Positions 25,896 through 35,815 are shown, numbered from the stretch's first letter. The stretch: DNA of 64,000 bases from Virgibacillus halotolerans (GCF_016908515.1 NZ_JAFBEA010000004.1:62001-126000); one strand, 5' to 3'. Numbers and translations: made by a program. Notes: generated by a model not told the origin, from the letters alone.

Positions 25896-28613
25896 TTATT
25901 CTTTTTCAAATCCAATCGACACGATTTCGTATTTCTGGACGGGATATTGAATTTCTTTTTGATCAGCGGGAAATGATGCTACTCTTTGTTCAATAACATT
26001 ACTGATATAAGCATCACGGCAATTGGCCGGTGATTGGGCCGTAAGTGTTTCCTCACCATCTGCCATGTTAAACCAGCGGACCATCACATCTTCCGACCCC
26101 TCGGCAACTTTCAGCGATGATAATATAAGATTGTCAGACTTCCATTGAACAAATCCATGCGTAGATGGTAGCGGCCCTGCTTGTACAGGCAATTGCTTCA
26201 CTGACCATGGCACTTGAAATTGGTATGCATCTTGGTAACTTTCTGATTTGGCACAGTTCCCCTGATGCGGATAAATTCTAAACGAAACCGTATGCTCCCC
26301 TAAACATTGTGCCTCGGGAGTCGTAAAGTGGCCCCAGTCCCCCATTTCACCAACAGCCCGTAACAGTGTCAATGCAATGGTATTTTGACCATCCCGTAAG
26401 ATCTCATATTCATTTAATCCTTGATTAGAAATGGTTAAGCCAGTTGTATCATTACTCACATCAACAAATGCTTGCTGATGCTGGGAATGATCCGGATTCT
26501 TCCATTCCGCTGCAGGCTCATTATAGCGCTCTACCACTTCAAAAACAGAATCTGCCGTATGTGATTCGGTTACAATATTTGTTGGAAATAATGCCCGTAA
26601 ACGATGATCTTTAGCCTGATTGTTATAGGAAGTCTCAACGTTTAGACCGCTTCCATTCTTTTCTAATGTAACACGTGTTTTAATGGTGATAGGGATTTTT
26701 TCTTCACTGCGTCCTGATTTCCTTCCTGTAAACCAGACAACTTCCTGCTGCTCTTTTTCCAGTAAGTCTGATCCACTTGCAGGAATCTCCCACTCATGAA
26801 TAATTTCAAAAGTGGCCTGGAATGGTGTATCATCTACCACGGTTATCTTCGCTGTTAAATCTTTTGTTGTGAGCGCTGTTTCACCATCTGGTTGCTTATA
26901 CATATATTCATTGCCGATGTCCCCTGTATCTTCATACACGCAAAGTTCTTCGAATGTATATCCGCTAGCTTTATCCGTGATCGTTAAAGCACCATTTTTC
27001 GCAATTTTTACGTTTAAATACCTGTTTTCCATTTCATTATTGCTATGAATCAATGAACCTTCCTTGTTTGCCCCTAAAGCAGGAACCCATGCATATGTTT
27101 TATAGCCTGAAGCTGGGATTTCTTCCGCTTCAAATGTTAGGTGAACTCTACGTGCCATATAAGGCTGACGAAATTTATCATTGGGCAAATCATAATCAAA
27201 TGCAATACCCAGATCTTCTGCCTGACAGCTGAATTGCTTGCCTGTTTCATCAACCAGCATCCGATCACCTAGCGAGAATTCCTTCAGTTCTTGTTTATTT
27301 ACACCGTCTGAAAAATAGGCTCTTTTGATGTCCAGTGTGATTGAAACAGCTCCAGTACGACTGGCTCCTGTCGTGTTATATACAGCAAATGGCAGTACAT
27401 CTTCTCCCCATTTTTCAAAGCCTGTCGTGTCAATCTGTTTCGAAATCGCTGCTAAACTATCATCAATAAGCATTTCAGTAACATGTTTGCTTTTCTCAAA
27501 GCGTGTAACCATTCCGCGATGTACCTCGTCCACACTACAACCACAAATGCTGTCATGTGGATGATTTTGCATCAATGTCTTCCAGGCATATGCAAATAAA
27601 TCATGATTATAATCTTCTCCATATAAGTAAGCAAAAGTGGCGAGCGGTTCTGCTACTTTTTCAAGTAATGTTTGGCATTGCTGATTCATCTGTTTAATAT
27701 AGACACGTGAAGAAGCTGTATTAACGAGTGTTCCCCAACCATCTGTCTGCTGACTGCGCAACTCACCATTAACCACTTTTAAATCTACAGGAAGTGACTT
27801 GGAAAGTTCGGCAATATAATCACTGAAGTTTGAATGAACAAAGTCGATATTTTGATATAGCTTCTCTGCTGTTCGAATGGCCTCAGGTAAATCGGTTTGG
27901 ATTGGCTGATGGTCACAACCATTCATCATAAGCATATGTGGCGAAGATGCATATTTTTCCAGAGAAGCGATGTGCGCTTCCCAATATTTCTCTGCTTCTA
28001 CTTCATCTGTCGGAATCTCATTTCCATTGCAATACCAATTTGCAAATAAGATACCCAGAACGGATGAGCCATCGGGTGCTTTCCATTGCATTTCGGAGTA
28101 TGGTGACTCATAATTTTCTGCTTCACTCACCGTATTATTAAATCCAGTGGGCTTTACCCCTCTTCCGAAAATTGCATTGTTAATACCTGCTTGCTTCAGT
28201 ATTTGAGGTGCCTGTCCAATATTTCCAAATGAATCAGGGAAATAGCCAATTTTCGAGATCCCGCCACCCCATTTTGCCGCATCCTTCATGCCATATTGCA
28301 AATTACGAACATTCGCCTCGCTGCTTGTCAGAAATTCATCCTGTAAAATATACCAGGGACCAATTTTGATTCTGCCTTCTTGGATAAATTTCTGAAGCTT
28401 ATCTTTCATTTCGGGACGAATTTGTAAATAATCATCTAAAATGATGGTTTGTCCATCCAAATGAAAACTTTTATAATCTGGCTCTTTTTCAAGTGTATCT
28501 AACAGCTGATCCATTAATTTCATGAGTAAAACATGGTGTTTCTCATATGGCAGATACCACTCCCTGTCCCAATGTGTATGAGAAATAATATGGACTTTCT
28601 TTTTGTATTCCAA
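25896..28613 (-). CDS. GH38 alpha-mannosidase
   Basis: 905 residues, a full-length bacterial GH38 enzyme in the cytoplasm (no signal peptide). Zinc ligands sit in HTHWDREWYLPYE near residue 12. The catalytic nucleophile Asp is in GYFPDSFGNIGQAPQI (about 123-138), and HPHDSICGCSVDEVH (about 352) supplies another metal His. Beta-sandwich domains fill the C-terminal half. GH38 enzymes hydrolyse alpha-1,2, -1,3 or -1,6 mannosides with retention. The start is a TTG at 28613 behind GGAGGGTGA. It lies 83 bp after the solute-binding protein gene, so imported oligosaccharides are its likely substrate. Confidence 0.93.
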   Translation of the reverse strand: MEYKKKVHIISHTHWDREWYLPYEKHHVLLMKLMDQLLDTLEKEPDYKSFHLDGQTIILDDYLQIRPEMKDKLQKFIQEGRIKIGPWYILQDEFLTSSEANVRNLQYGMKDAAKWGGGISKIGYFPDSFGNIGQAPQILKQAGINNAIFGRGVKPTGFNNTVSEAENYESPYSEMQWKAPDGSSVLGILFANWYCNGNEIPTDEVEAEKYWEAHIASLEKYASSPHMLMMNGCDHQPIQTDLPEAIRTAEKLYQNIDFVHSNFSDYIAELSKSLPVDLKVVNGELRSQQTDGWGTLVNTASSRVYIKQMNQQCQTLLEKVAEPLATFAYLYGEDYNHDLFAYAWKTLMQNHPHDSICGCSVDEVHRGMVTRFEKSKHVTEMLIDDSLAAISKQIDTTGFEKWGEDVLPFAVYNTTGASRTGAVSITLDIKRAYFSDGVNKQELKEFSLGDRMLVDETGKQFSCQAEDLGIAFDYDLPNDKFRQPYMARRVHLTFEAEEIPASGYKTYAWVPALGANKEGSLIHSNNEMENRYLNVKIAKNGALTITDKASGYTFEELCVYEDTGDIGNEYMYKQPDGETALTTKDLTAKITVVDDTPFQATFEIIHEWEIPASGSDLLEKEQQEVVWFTGRKSGRSEEKIPITIKTRVTLEKNGSGLNVETSYNNQAKDHRLRALFPTNIVTESHTADSVFEVVERYNEPAAEWKNPDHSQHQQAFVDVSNDTTGLTISNQGLNEYEILRDGQNTIALTLLRAVGEMGDWGHFTTPEAQCLGEHTVSFRIYPHQGNCAKSESYQDAYQFQVPWSVKQLPVQAGPLPSTHGFVQWKSDNLILSSLKVAEGSEDVMVRWFNMADGEETLTAQSPANCRDAYISNVIEQRVASFPADQKEIQYPVQKYEIVSIGFEKE

Positions 28614-28696
28614 TACTCACCCTCCGAATTCTACTAAAAGCGTTTTGATTTCATACGGTTAGATCGTAAATACGAACCATATTTTTATTATGTTGA

Positions 28697-30319
28697 TTAA
28701 TCACTTTCTGCCCAGCGGTCATAAGCTGCTTGATTAATTTCAATATATTTTTCAATATTCATTTTTTTAATTGTTTCTACATAATTGTCCCAATTTGATA
28801 ACGGCTCAACCCCAGTAATGAACTTTGCTTCCATTTGCTCAACATAAGATTCTAAATCTACTTCTATGGTATTAACTTCCTTCTGTTCATCCGTTGTTAA
28901 GTAAACAAGTGGAAATGGAACTTCACCAAACGGCGCAATTTTGTTTTCTATTTCTGAAGCTATAAAGTCTTCAAATTTCGTTTTATCTCCATACACATCT
29001 GTTTCAACTTTTAGAGCAGGAGCCGCAATACCGTAATCTGGTGTTAATGTTGCCCTGTAATCTTCTGATGAGTCATATCCATCCGGAAGGTCATTTTTTT
29101 TCTTCGTTCCTGCTTCTTTGTCATCCCATTCCCAAAGAAAGCCTTCTGGACCCTGATTCAAAAATGCGCCACCTTCTTCCGAATAGAAATAATCTATCCA
29201 ACGAATCGATGCTTCCGGGTTTGGGTTATTCTCAGTGATTGAAAAGGCACCCCTTGTCATACCAGTGCTAATCGGTACAATCGGTTCTTTGGATTCATCC
29301 GTTGTCAGTGGATAAAACATCGGATTGTTCACTGCATCTTCTTCAGGCTCTCCCGTTGTAAAATAGGAAAACCAATCTGGAAATACGCCTATCCGATTAT
29401 CTTCCCCTTTTGCTTTTTTCTGTTCATCTGATTGTGAGAATGTTTCCGGGTCTAGTAATTTCTCTTCATAAAGCTTATTCATATAGGTTAGGTAATCTTT
29501 ATATTCAGGTTCTATTGGCGTATATCTGACCTGTCCATCATTCTCTTCAATTCCCCACTCCTTCATGCCAAATGCAGCCATTAACCATGGACGGGAACTA
29601 TTCATTTTCACATCAAGTAACGGTATTTCATCTGCCTCACCATTTCCGTTCGGATCTTCATCCTTAAACCGTTTTAATAGTTTATAAAACTCATCTGTCG
29701 TTTTAGGTAATTCTTTCACACCTAATTCATCTAACCATTTCCCGTTATACCATAGCGGTCCAGTAGCCCAACTTGCTGTTGTTCCTTCTGTTTCTGCATT
29801 AACTACCGGCAGGGAATAGATATGCCCATCAACCGTCGTTATTGACTTTTTCACATCTGGTCTTTCTTCTAATAATTTCTTTAGGTTAGGCGCATGTTCT
29901 TCAATCAGTTTTTCCAATGGAACTAATACATCCTGTTGCCCATAATCCACTTCCATGGCGGGAGTTAAATCACTTGTTCCTGCTCCATAAATGATGTCAC
30001 CCACATCTCCACTAGCAAACGCTAAATTTAACTTTGTTTGAAAATCATCAGATGGTGGTGTCACATATTTAAATTGGATATTGGTCATATCCGCATACGC
30101 TTTTAGCGTCTCCATGTTTTTCCACTCTTCTATCCCAACTCCTGGTGCCATCATGGTTAACTCTATCTCCTCATCAACTATCGGAAATCCCTCTTTATTC
30201 ACTTCAGCATTCGCCGCTTTGGAGGCCTCCTTATTGACCTTCTCATCATCTGATCCACATGCTGCTAATAATAATAATGCGACAATAGCAGTTAACAGTA
30301 ATTTAAACGTTCTATTCAT
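28697..30319 (-). CDS. Oligosaccharide ABC transporter solute-binding lipoprotein (LplA-type)
   Basis: 540 residues from the ATG at 30319 (GGGGGAG upstream). A lipoprotein signal peptide (TAIVALLLLAACGS, Cys near residue 21) anchors it outside the membrane. The body is a large family 1-type sugar-binding protein with the LplA/YtcQ hallmarks YNGKWLDELGVKELPKTTDEFY and FKDEDPNGNGEADEIPL. It hands an oligosaccharide to the two permeases encoded upstream. No ATPase is present, as is usual for this class, which shares an MsmX-type ATPase encoded elsewhere. Confidence 0.92.
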   Translation of the reverse strand: MNRTFKLLLTAIVALLLLAACGSDDEKVNKEASKAANAEVNKEGFPIVDEEIELTMMAPGVGIEEWKNMETLKAYADMTNIQFKYVTPPSDDFQTKLNLAFASGDVGDIIYGAGTSDLTPAMEVDYGQQDVLVPLEKLIEEHAPNLKKLLEERPDVKKSITTVDGHIYSLPVVNAETEGTTASWATGPLWYNGKWLDELGVKELPKTTDEFYKLLKRFKDEDPNGNGEADEIPLLDVKMNSSRPWLMAAFGMKEWGIEENDGQVRYTPIEPEYKDYLTYMNKLYEEKLLDPETFSQSDEQKKAKGEDNRIGVFPDWFSYFTTGEPEEDAVNNPMFYPLTTDESKEPIVPISTGMTRGAFSITENNPNPEASIRWIDYFYSEEGGAFLNQGPEGFLWEWDDKEAGTKKKNDLPDGYDSSEDYRATLTPDYGIAAPALKVETDVYGDKTKFEDFIASEIENKIAPFGEVPFPLVYLTTDEQKEVNTIEVDLESYVEQMEAKFITGVEPLSNWDNYVETIKKMNIEKYIEINQAAYDRWAESD

Positions 30320-30421
30320 CGTATGAACTCCCCCTCTTTTATTTATGTTCATTCCATCTTGTTAGTGTAAAAAAGTTAAATCACACCTCCCTTATAATCA
30401 CCGGATTTCTATTATCCAAAT

Positions 30422-31327
30422 TTATCCTTTAAGTGATCCGATCATAACGCCCTGAACAAAGTGCCGTTGTAGGAATGGATATGCCACAATGATCGGCAAG
30501 GTAGATACGATCATGACACCATATTTTATAATGGCTGCTAGTTGCTGCTTACTGTGCATAGCTTCGGCCATACTACCTGAAATTTGGGTATTCTCTGTTG
30601 TCATTTCCTGCAATACAAGAATTTCCCTTAAGACCAGTTGAAGTGGAAACTTTGCCTTGTCAGACAAATATATTAATGCATTAAAATATTCATTCCAGTG
30701 ACCAACACCATAAAACAATGCCATAACAGCAATTATTGGAGCAGATAATGGTAGAATAATTTTGAAAAATATCTTAAAATTAGATGCCCCATCAATTTTT
30801 GCTGATTCTTCCAATTCCACTGGCACGCTTGACTGAAAGAAGACACGTGCAATAACGATATTCCACACCGCGGCAGCATTAGGTAAGACCAATGCCCAAA
30901 TTGTATCGATCATCCCTAAGCTTTTCACCACCAAGTACGTCGGTATCAAACCGCCACTAAAAAACATCGTTAATACAAATATCCCCATTAAAAGATTTCT
31001 ACCCACAAGATCTTTTCGTGATAGCGCATATGCTGCAGGTATGGTAACTGCAAGATTAATTGACGTACCTAGCACAGTATAAAAAATAGTATTAAGGTAA
31101 CCTCTCCATATATCGCTATTTTCAAAGATAATCTTGTAACCTTCCAATGTAATTCCTTTCGGAAAGAGCCACATTTTTCCTGAGTTTACATCTGCCGGAT
31201 TACTAATGGATGCACTAATGATGTAGATGACAGGATAAAGAACGCCTATTAACGCCAAGCTAAGAAAAATGTAAATAAAAGTTTTAATCATTTTATCTGT
31301 CTTTGTTTCACTTATAGCTGTATTCAT
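30422..31327 (-). CDS. Oligosaccharide ABC permease (LplC/YtcP-type)
   Basis: 301 residues from the ATG at 31327 (GGGAGGATC upstream). Six membrane helices. The EAA loop is E-E-S-A-K-I-D-G-A-S-N-F-K-I-F near residue 190, where the shared ATPase docks. The C-terminal LQRHFVQGVMIGSLKG is characteristic of the LplC group. It pairs with the LplB-type permease 13 bp upstream. Confidence 0.92.
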   Translation of the reverse strand: MNTAISETKTDKMIKTFIYIFLSLALIGVLYPVIYIISASISNPADVNSGKMWLFPKGITLEGYKIIFENSDIWRGYLNTIFYTVLGTSINLAVTIPAAYALSRKDLVGRNLLMGIFVLTMFFSGGLIPTYLVVKSLGMIDTIWALVLPNAAAVWNIVIARVFFQSSVPVELEESAKIDGASNFKIFFKIILPLSAPIIAVMALFYGVGHWNEYFNALIYLSDKAKFPLQLVLREILVLQEMTTENTQISGSMAEAMHSKQQLAAIIKYGVMIVSTLPIIVAYPFLQRHFVQGVMIGSLKG

Positions 31328-31340
31328 AAACGATCCTCCC

Positions 31341-32330
31341 TTACCATAGACTTGTTTCCGAAGTTTTTTTCGCAATTTGGTTCACAGTAATAAGTAAAAT
31401 AGCATTAATAACTGAATTGAACAGACCAACAGCTGCCGCAAAGCTATACTGTGCATCCAACAAACCAGCCTGATAAACAAATGTTGCAATCACATTTGAC
31501 GATTCCATATTCAGCGGATTTTGTAACAGTAATATTTTTTCAAACCCAAGGGCCATAATATTGCCGACATTCATGATCAATAAGATCACCATCGTAGGCA
31601 CAAGTGCTGGAATATTTATATACCAGATTCGTTGTAATCGTGTTGCCCCGTCAACGATTGCTGCTTCATGATGCTGTGGATCAACACCCGAGAGTGCTGC
31701 GAGATAAATAATTGTCCCCCACCCGGTACTTTGCCATACACCTGAGAACACATACACCGTCTTAAACCATTTTGGATCACTCATAAATGGAATGGGATCA
31801 ATACCTAAAAGCCCAAGACCGTGGTTTATAATACCTGTTGCAGGTGATAGGAAGGCAATAATCATTCCTGCCATTACTACAACCGAAATAAAATGTGGTG
31901 CGTATGTTACAGTTTGTACCGTTTTTTTGTATAATCCATCTTTCGCTTCGTTTATTGCTAATGCTAATATAATAGGTAAAGGAAACCCGACGACTAATTC
32001 ATATACACTGATTCCCAGTGTGTTCTTGATTAAGTCCCAGAAATAATAGGAATCGAAAAATCGTTTAAAATGTTCCAGCCCTACCCATTCACTCCCCCAT
32101 ATTCCTTTAGATGGAATAAAATCTTTAAATGCAATTTGCACGCCATACATTGGAATGTAATGGAAAATAAAAAAATACAAAAATGCTGGGAGTATAAATA
32201 TGTAGAGTTGCCAATTCTGTAGAATCTTTCTGTTCCTTTTTGGTTTCTTGTTCTTTGGGATGGGATTCATATTTGCCGAATCCATTTTCTCTTCTTCATT
32301 AGAAAGAGCCGTTGCTGTACTTGAACTCAT
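31341..32330 (-). CDS. Oligosaccharide ABC permease (LplB/YteP-type)
   Basis: 329 residues. A basic cytosolic N-terminus is followed by six membrane helices, starting with WQLYIFILPAFLYFFIF. The LplB signature PMYGVQIAFKDF and the ATPase-docking loop HEAAIVDGATRLQRIWYINIP are present. It is the first gene of a 13-gene, 16.3-kb minus-strand operon. Its promoter region has a TTGATT-17-TAGAAT promoter, a cre-like site over the start point and a possible activator box next to the -35. Confidence 0.92.
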   Translation of the reverse strand: MSSSTATALSNEEEKMDSANMNPIPKNKKPKRNRKILQNWQLYIFILPAFLYFFIFHYIPMYGVQIAFKDFIPSKGIWGSEWVGLEHFKRFFDSYYFWDLIKNTLGISVYELVVGFPLPIILALAINEAKDGLYKKTVQTVTYAPHFISVVVMAGMIIAFLSPATGIINHGLGLLGIDPIPFMSDPKWFKTVYVFSGVWQSTGWGTIIYLAALSGVDPQHHEAAIVDGATRLQRIWYINIPALVPTMVILLIMNVGNIMALGFEKILLLQNPLNMESSNVIATFVYQAGLLDAQYSFAAAVGLFNSVINAILLITVNQIAKKTSETSLW

Positions 32331-32351
32331 ATCATTTGCTTCCCCCTCTCT

Positions 32352-32365
32352 TGTAACTGCTTACA
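32352..32365 (-). promoter_or_regulatory. cre-like catabolite repression site
   Basis: TGTAAGCAGTTACA (minus strand) matches the CcpA consensus TGNNANCGNTNNCA except for one central base. It begins at the last base of the predicted -10 and would cover the transcription start, a position that gives repression by CcpA. Confidence 0.5.
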
Positions 32366-32393
32366 TTCTATATTTTTCAGAAAACATAATCAA
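32365..32393 (-). promoter_or_regulatory. Predicted promoter of the 13-gene glycan operon
   Basis: On the minus strand: TTGATT (32393-32388), 17-bp spacer, TAGAAT (32370-32365). The weak -35 fits a promoter that needs an activator. Confidence 0.5.
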
Positions 32394-32406
32394 TATGTTA
32401 ATTTCA
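32393..32406 (-). promoter_or_regulatory. Candidate AraC-regulator box abutting the -35
   Basis: The 14-mer TGAAATTAACATAT (minus strand) ends in the first base of the -35. It occurs again exactly at 35802-35815 in front of the regulator operon, with a partial third copy at 35664-35672. Position and recurrence suggest the binding site of the AraC-type regulator encoded at 32.6-34.8 kb. Confidence 0.45.
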
Positions 32407-32550
32407 CTAAAAATTGTCATAATCGAATCACTTACATTGTTTTTGCATATGTGGTATCGCCTTCAATGTATTGCGATATGTCAAATTTGTTCTTATATGT
32501 ATATTATTACAATAATCCTTACAAACCTTTCTATCACGGCTTCAATCAAC

Positions 32551-32582
32551 CAAAATATCCCCCGCATTTTTACGAGGGATAT
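32551..32582 (-). terminator. Terminator after the AraC-type regulator gene
   Basis: ATATCCC pairs with GGGATAT, extended past one mismatch, followed by TTTTGG on the minus strand. It lies 15 bp after the stop. Confidence 0.6.
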
Positions 32583-32596
32583 GGAAAGAGGTAATT

Positions 32597-34846
32597 TTAT
32601 TTGTGTAATGTTCGATACTGCCCCGGTGTGATGCCTACAATTTTCTTGAATTTACGCGTGAAATTTGCAACATCTTTATAACCAACTTCCATCACAATTT
32701 GCTTGATAGATTGATCACTCTCTGTCAATTGTTTCTTTACATGTGCAATGCGAAGATCTTGTAAATATTGTGTGAAAGTAACACCGGTTTGATCTTTTAT
32801 AAATCGACTGATATAGGATATAGATAATTGAAATTCAACGGCTATTTTTTCCAAAGACAGCTCATACAAATCATAGTTTTGTTTGATATATGCTATTATA
32901 TCCTTTCTTAATCTGTCATTATGACTTTCTTTTTTATCGGACACCGCTTTACAAACTCCAATGATTACTGTTTGAAGTTGTGCCTGTAATTGTTCGGTAG
33001 AATTAAAATCAACAATTTGTTTAAAGTTATGAATATAACCATCTAAACCTAGCTCAGTAACTGTTTTGACAATCGTATTGATGATATCAAAATAAATAAG
33101 TTTGGAAACTTGAATGGATAAATTCTTAGTGGCTAGCATCGTAAACATATTACGTAGCGTTTCTTCAGCCACGATCTGATCACCTTGTTTTAAACTTTGG
33201 ACAAGTTTTATTTGTTCTTCTTTTGGATAGCCAAGCGCCCGCTCAGGCTGTAAGCTAATATCGTCAAAATAAATGATACTTCCCTGAGGATTTATCGACT
33301 TATATTCCATTGCAGCAAGCGCTTCTATATAAGAACGGTTAATCAACTTCTTTTCGTTACATAACGTCCCCACTCCTATCGTAGGATTCATTAATAACTT
33401 GTGATGAATATACTGTTGTATCCCAGAAATAGCTACGTGACGCTGTTTATCCGTATTATCTTTTCCTTGATCAATACTAACAACCAGGGCAATCGCATCA
33501 TTATATAATAAATCAATACCATATGCGGTGACTTCTGGGAGCGAAATACGTGACAGCGTTTCAAAAACTTTATCCCTAGCTGTAATATTAGTTTCTTTAA
33601 AGGTACCACTTTCAAAATAGACGATCGCAACGAAAAATGGCCCATCCCGCATTTGAACATTTAACGCATCTAACAACGTCTCTATTTCTTGATTATCCTT
33701 GATATCCCCTTTCAACAGTCTAACAAGTAATTGATCCCTGGCAAATGGCTTTTGCAGGTACATTGCTTCATTGATAGTCTGATAGTCTTTGAATACATTT
33801 GAAACCGTATTCTGTATCGTTTCTAATTCATTTTCACTTTCATAACCATTGATATGTCTACTGCTTATGATTTTAAACAAATTTCGGATTGGCTTATATT
33901 GCCTTCTTCCTAACAGTACAGCAATACTAAATCCCAAAATAAAAAGTGCTAACAGCATCATAATAATTAATCTTTTTGTCTGTTCCAGTTTCTCAAAAAA
34001 CTGATCTGTATTCATAATGGTTGTAAATGTCCAGCCACTAACGTCAGATGTAACAGAAGCATGGGAATAATTCTTCCCGTTTATGTCGAGATTATCAATT
34101 CCCTTATTATCGTTAACCAAGGAAGCTACCTGCTCATCACTAATTTCTTCATCATGAATAGTTGCTGCTACCTGCTCATCATTACCATTTAATATGTAGG
34201 CATTTCCATCAAATTCACCTAGTATATCTTCAATAAGATCTTTTATCTCTGCTTCCTCAATAAAATACATAACCGTTCCATAGGGCGATGGGTTATTTGG
34301 AGCGATCGGAAATAAATAGGCAATAACTCGCTTGTCATTGTTATTGTTAACGATTACGTTTTCAGCAGGCTTTACTAATGGTAGTTTACTATGGAGATCT
34401 CGCTCGATCTGTTCTTTTTCCCAATTATTAAATCTATATTTTTTTTGTAATAAAGCATCAATGGAATAGGATCCACTGGATGAATAGAGTGTATTATCAT
34501 GATGGTAATACACAAATATTTCGTCAATGATGGGACTATTTGCTTTATATTTCTTTAGTTCTTCTATTGCTTCTCCACTAGTATAGTCTTGGCTCATCAT
34601 ATAAGGTGTCAGACGAGGATCATATGATATTCTCGCTGCCAATGTTTCCAATACATTCATACGTTCATCCGTTATTTTTTTTACCTGTTCCAATTTGCTT
34701 AGGTTGGATTGTTCGATTTGCTGACGTAGGCTTGAGACAGAATTATAATAAATAATTCCACTCATTATTAAAAACGGAATAAGAAAGATCAATAAATAGG
34801 AGATAATATATTTATATAAAAGCTTCGATTTCATTCTATGAAACAT
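32597..34846 (-). CDS. Membrane-bound AraC-family regulator (YesS/YtdP type)
   Basis: 749 residues from the ATG at 34846 (AAGGGGATGGGG upstream); an in-frame TTG at 34891 is the alternative. A membrane helix near residues 12-33, an extracellular sensor domain of the Cache type, and a second helix near 290-310 (IIMMLLALFILGFSIAVLL) precede a cytosolic part. That part ends in a two-HTH AraC domain (about 650-745, with IAVEFQLSISYISRFIKDQTG and MEVGYKDVANFTRKFKKIVG). Such proteins sense extracellular sugars or binding-protein complexes and activate the neighbouring Lpl-type transporter operon. The adjacent 13-gene operon is the expected target. Confidence 0.88.
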   Translation of the reverse strand: MFHRMKSKLLYKYIISYLLIFLIPFLIMSGIIYYNSVSSLRQQIEQSNLSKLEQVKKITDERMNVLETLAARISYDPRLTPYMMSQDYTSGEAIEELKKYKANSPIIDEIFVYYHHDNTLYSSSGSYSIDALLQKKYRFNNWEKEQIERDLHSKLPLVKPAENVIVNNNNDKRVIAYLFPIAPNNPSPYGTVMYFIEEAEIKDLIEDILGEFDGNAYILNGNDEQVAATIHDEEISDEQVASLVNDNKGIDNLDINGKNYSHASVTSDVSGWTFTTIMNTDQFFEKLEQTKRLIIMMLLALFILGFSIAVLLGRRQYKPIRNLFKIISSRHINGYESENELETIQNTVSNVFKDYQTINEAMYLQKPFARDQLLVRLLKGDIKDNQEIETLLDALNVQMRDGPFFVAIVYFESGTFKETNITARDKVFETLSRISLPEVTAYGIDLLYNDAIALVVSIDQGKDNTDKQRHVAISGIQQYIHHKLLMNPTIGVGTLCNEKKLINRSYIEALAAMEYKSINPQGSIIYFDDISLQPERALGYPKEEQIKLVQSLKQGDQIVAEETLRNMFTMLATKNLSIQVSKLIYFDIINTIVKTVTELGLDGYIHNFKQIVDFNSTEQLQAQLQTVIIGVCKAVSDKKESHNDRLRKDIIAYIKQNYDLYELSLEKIAVEFQLSISYISRFIKDQTGVTFTQYLQDLRIAHVKKQLTESDQSIKQIVMEVGYKDVANFTRKFKKIVGITPGQYRTLHK

Positions 34847-34887
34847 ACTCAAGACCCCATCCCCTTTTATCACTTGAGTATTTATAT

Positions 34888-35508
34888 TCAACCAGCAATT
34901 TTTTCCTCCACTTTAACAAAGGCACTGCGCGCAAACCATGCTAGTGGAAAAGCAATAAGTGATGATCCTACAAAAACCGACAAGACTGGTACATAACTAA
35001 ATAAATAATATAATATTAGCATACAGATCAACATCGCTATTGTCTCAAAAGGTCTAGCCAATGCCATGAGGAAAGATTGTTTAAAGTAATAAAAGAATGT
35101 TAAATCGTAGCGTACAAAAACAGAGAAAAAGTATAGGAGCGTAATAATGTAAAGAAAAATAACAACTAACAAAATAATATGGATAGAAAAGGACTGAATG
35201 AACTGTTTTGAAATTCCCATATCCATATATAAAAATATGCCTAAGCCTATCAATAGAATTCCAAGTGCATTTGATTTAAAGAACTCTTTTTTATAAGTGG
35301 TTAAAAACGTTTTAAATATTGGCGCGTCAAAACCATCTTCAAACCATTTGTTAATAACTGAAAACATGGCAGATGTTGCTGGTAGTATGCCGAATACACC
35401 TAGCCCTGCGATTGTAAATAGCGTCCAAAGAATATGTAGATACATCATTTTTGCCAGCCAATTTCCCAAACCATAAATCCATCCCAATACACCATTTAAA
35501 GCTAACAT
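34888..35508 (-). CDS. DUF624/YesL family membrane protein
   Basis: 206 residues with about five membrane helices. It matches the YesL/YteU (DUF624) family, including the opening region LGWIYGLGNWLAKMMYLHILW. Genes of this family regularly sit beside Lpl/Ytc-type ABC transporters and YesS-type regulators in Bacillaceae; their function is unknown, perhaps as accessory membrane partners. The AraC-type regulator gene starts about 40 bp downstream in the same direction. Confidence 0.83.
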   Translation of the reverse strand: MLALNGVLGWIYGLGNWLAKMMYLHILWTLFTIAGLGVFGILPATSAMFSVINKWFEDGFDAPIFKTFLTTYKKEFFKSNALGILLIGLGIFLYMDMGISKQFIQSFSIHIILLVVIFLYIITLLYFFSVFVRYDLTFFYYFKQSFLMALARPFETIAMLICMLILYYLFSYVPVLSVFVGSSLIAFPLAWFARSAFVKVEEKIAG

Positions 35509-35682
35509 TATCGTTTCTCCCCCTTATGCAACACATTGCTGATATTTATTCTCTGAAGTTAAAAGAGCAAAGAAATGCGAAAAACCAATCTACATATTAG
35601 CAGATTAAATCTCAACAAGTGCTACTTATGCTTTTCTCTATTTTTGACGTAATAGATACATCTATATGTTAACACCATAACA

Positions 35683-35696
35683 TAAAAGCGCTTACT
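35683..35696 (-). promoter_or_regulatory. cre-like site upstream of the DUF624-AraC operon
   Basis: AGTAAGCGCTTTTA (minus strand) has the perfect 8-bp core AAGCGCTT of strong CcpA sites, with imperfect outer bases. It suggests glucose repression of the regulator operon. Confidence 0.5.
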
Positions 35697-35801
35697 TACC
35701 CAATATGTGTAAAAATTAGTTTTTTTAGTAAATGATAATAAACAGCCTCATAGAAAGTTTATTTACATGGGCGATGAAGACTTACCAACTCGTTTTAACC
35801 T

Positions 35802-35815
35802 ATATGTTAATTTCA
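35802..35815 (-). promoter_or_regulatory. Second copy of the candidate AraC-regulator box
   Basis: TGAAATTAACATAT on the minus strand is identical to the copy beside the operon promoter at 32393-32406. It lies about 290 bp before the DUF624 gene and may allow autoregulation. Confidence 0.4.

Noticed and set aside
28697-32330. Incomplete ABC transporter because no ATPase gene is present
   Set aside because: LplABC-type sugar transporters normally share one MsmX-like ATPase encoded elsewhere, so nothing is missing.
32248-32631. 127-codon plus-strand ORF
   Set aside because: It covers the start of the LplB gene, the promoter region and the end of the AraC-type gene; composition and position mark it as a shadow.
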